A stretch of DNA of 64,000 nucleotides from Aquiflexum balticum DSM 16537 (GTDB taxonomy: Bacteria > Bacteroidota > Bacteroidia > Cytophagales > Cyclobacteriaceae). Location: NCBI RefSeq assembly GCF_900176595.1, contig NZ_LT838813.1:3738001-3802000 (forward strand), written 5' to 3'. The notes under the pieces were generated by a model, which was given only the letters and a program-made list of their open reading frames with translations, was not told the origin of the DNA and ran no database searches. This document shows positions 63,317 through 64,000 of the stretch, in pieces; the stretch's first letter is position 1, and each line of letters opens with the position of its first letter. The position numbers were made by a program, and so were the translations under genes.

Positions 63317-64000
63317 AGAGTATTATCTTTTATTCAAAGATCAATAGATTTTTTGAACATTCCATAATTCTATTCATCAGTGTTTCATTGTTTGCATCAT
63401 GTTTCTTTTTTGTCGATAAAGCATTTTTTTTGATTTTTTCTTTCCTTTTTCTTTATATAGTATTCTACAATAAAAATTTTGGAAACTCTAAAATATTGAT
63501 AAAGGTCTTATTGATTTGGACTTTAATTAATATTCTATCAATAGGATTTAATAGGACTACATTTAGTTTAATTACTTTTAGTGGATATGTGTTAAGGATT
63601 TCTATTGGGTTTTTTCTTGTAAATTTGTGGAATGGACATTTTTGGGAAAAATTTGAAAAATTAATTTTTTCTTTGACATTTATTGCTTTGATTATTTTCC
63701 CCTTTAACCTATTATTTCCATCCTTTTTTCATGACTTGAAAATTGTTTTCCAACCTTTCACCCACGAAGTTTTTTTACAGAAAGATGCCCAGAAAGATTT
63801 TTGGTATTCCTTTTTTTATACTCATTCAGGGAGAGATGATTGGAGAAATTCAGGATTTATGTGGGAGCCCGGAGCATTTGCTATGTCATCAGTGATTATG
63901 ATTATATATAATTGGAGTAAATCAGGCTTTTTTTTTACCAAAAGAATTCTTCTTTACATTTTAGCAATAATTACCACAGTTTCGACTGCTGGATATATAT
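63304..64000 (+). CDS. Wzy-like O-antigen polymerase, partial at the window edge
   Basis: A reading frame open from the ATG at 63304 to the last base (232 codons, no stop). It encodes a very hydrophobic protein with several membrane segments (for example IILFISVSLFASCFFF and ILYILAIITTVSTAGYI). A loop near residues 170-195 reads SGRDDWRNSGFMWEPGAFAM; the 'R-x-x-G-x-x-x-E-P-G' pattern followed by a 'TVSTAGY' helix is characteristic of Wzy/O-antigen polymerase family proteins. The start overlaps the flippase stop by 13 bp, implying coupling. The C-terminal part lies outside the window, so length and full topology are unknown. Confidence 0.82.
   Translation, partial: MEQIKSIIFYSKINRFFEHSIILFISVSLFASCFFFVDKAFFLIFSFLFLYIVFYNKNFGNSKILIKVLLIWTLINILSIGFNRTTFSLITFSGYVLRISIGFFLVNLWNGHFWEKFEKLIFSLTFIALIIFPFNLLFPSFFHDLKIVFQPFTHEVFLQKDAQKDFWYSFFYTHSGRDDWRNSGFMWEPGAFAMSSVIMIIYNWSKSGFFFTKRILLYILAIITTVSTAGYI

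Noticed and set aside
1-64000. tRNA, rRNA, prophage or intact transposon
   Set aside because: No cloverleaf-like sequence, rRNA core, integrase, transposase or phage structural gene was recognised by eye on either strand; a dedicated scan would be decisive.

Overview
The window looks like chromosomal DNA of a Bacteroidota bacterium, most likely order Cytophagales and plausibly family Cyclobacteriaceae. This is inferred from gene content and style, not from a database search. The clues are AT-rich DNA, A-rich rather than strong GGAGG leaders before start codons, many short lipoprotein signals, and families common in this phylum: TlpA-DUF4369 lipoprotein, DUF4301, DUF6526, DUF1573, DUF2911, SatD with DUF3307, PVC-type cytochrome and DUF1080. 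I found no rRNA, tRNA, intact insertion sequence, CRISPR array or prophage.

Layout. 0-9.7 kb is mostly housekeeping: a DinB-like protein, an ABC exporter, an M23 peptidase, alaS, gatB and a thioredoxin-like lipoprotein. 9.9-14.3 kb is a tight run of four exported proteins of unknown function, ending in a large leucine-rich-repeat protein; at least three seem to share one small domain. 14.6-19.3 kb (minus strand) holds a DUF4301 protein and a coupled pxpA-pxpB-pxpC-CPBP operon for 5-oxoproline use. 19.4-32 kb holds a thioesterase, an exported two-domain protein, a lipoprotein ADP-ribosylglycohydrolase overlapping a methylthioribose-kinase-like kinase, an M28 peptidase, acyl-CoA dehydrogenase, acyl-CoA ligase, a GMC oxidoreductase and an AGE epimerase. 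32-42.4 kb has small conserved proteins, a polysaccharide deacetylase, trpS, a DUF1573 protein, a satD-DUF3307 pair behind three evenly spaced palindromes, a metallophosphoesterase, a CASTOR/POLLUX-like channel protein and an agmatine-deiminase-family enzyme. 42.5-48.4 kb is a probable extracytoplasmic sugar-oxidation group (PVC-type cytochrome, FG-GAP lipoprotein, DUF1080 protein) with a VF530-type protein. 48.5-53.3 kb has small membrane proteins, a DUF2911 lipoprotein and a penicillin acylase.

53.5 kb to the right edge is an exopolysaccharide or capsule locus: a winged-helix regulator, SLBB export protein, Wzz-type chain-length protein, two UDP-sugar dehydrogenases, 1.1 kb of decayed DNA, an AT-rich Wzx flippase, and a Wzy-like polymerase cut by the window end. 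The dehydrogenases should make UDP-uronic acids that the flippase, polymerase, Wzz and SLBB protein assemble and export.

Intergenic spaces carry several families of degenerate short-unit repeats that recur across the window. The most promising undescribed material is the four-gene exported LRR operon and the satD-DUF3307 unit, whose first protein has cyclase/GGDEF-like sequence signatures and whose leader has three 20-bp palindromes exactly 28 bp apart.
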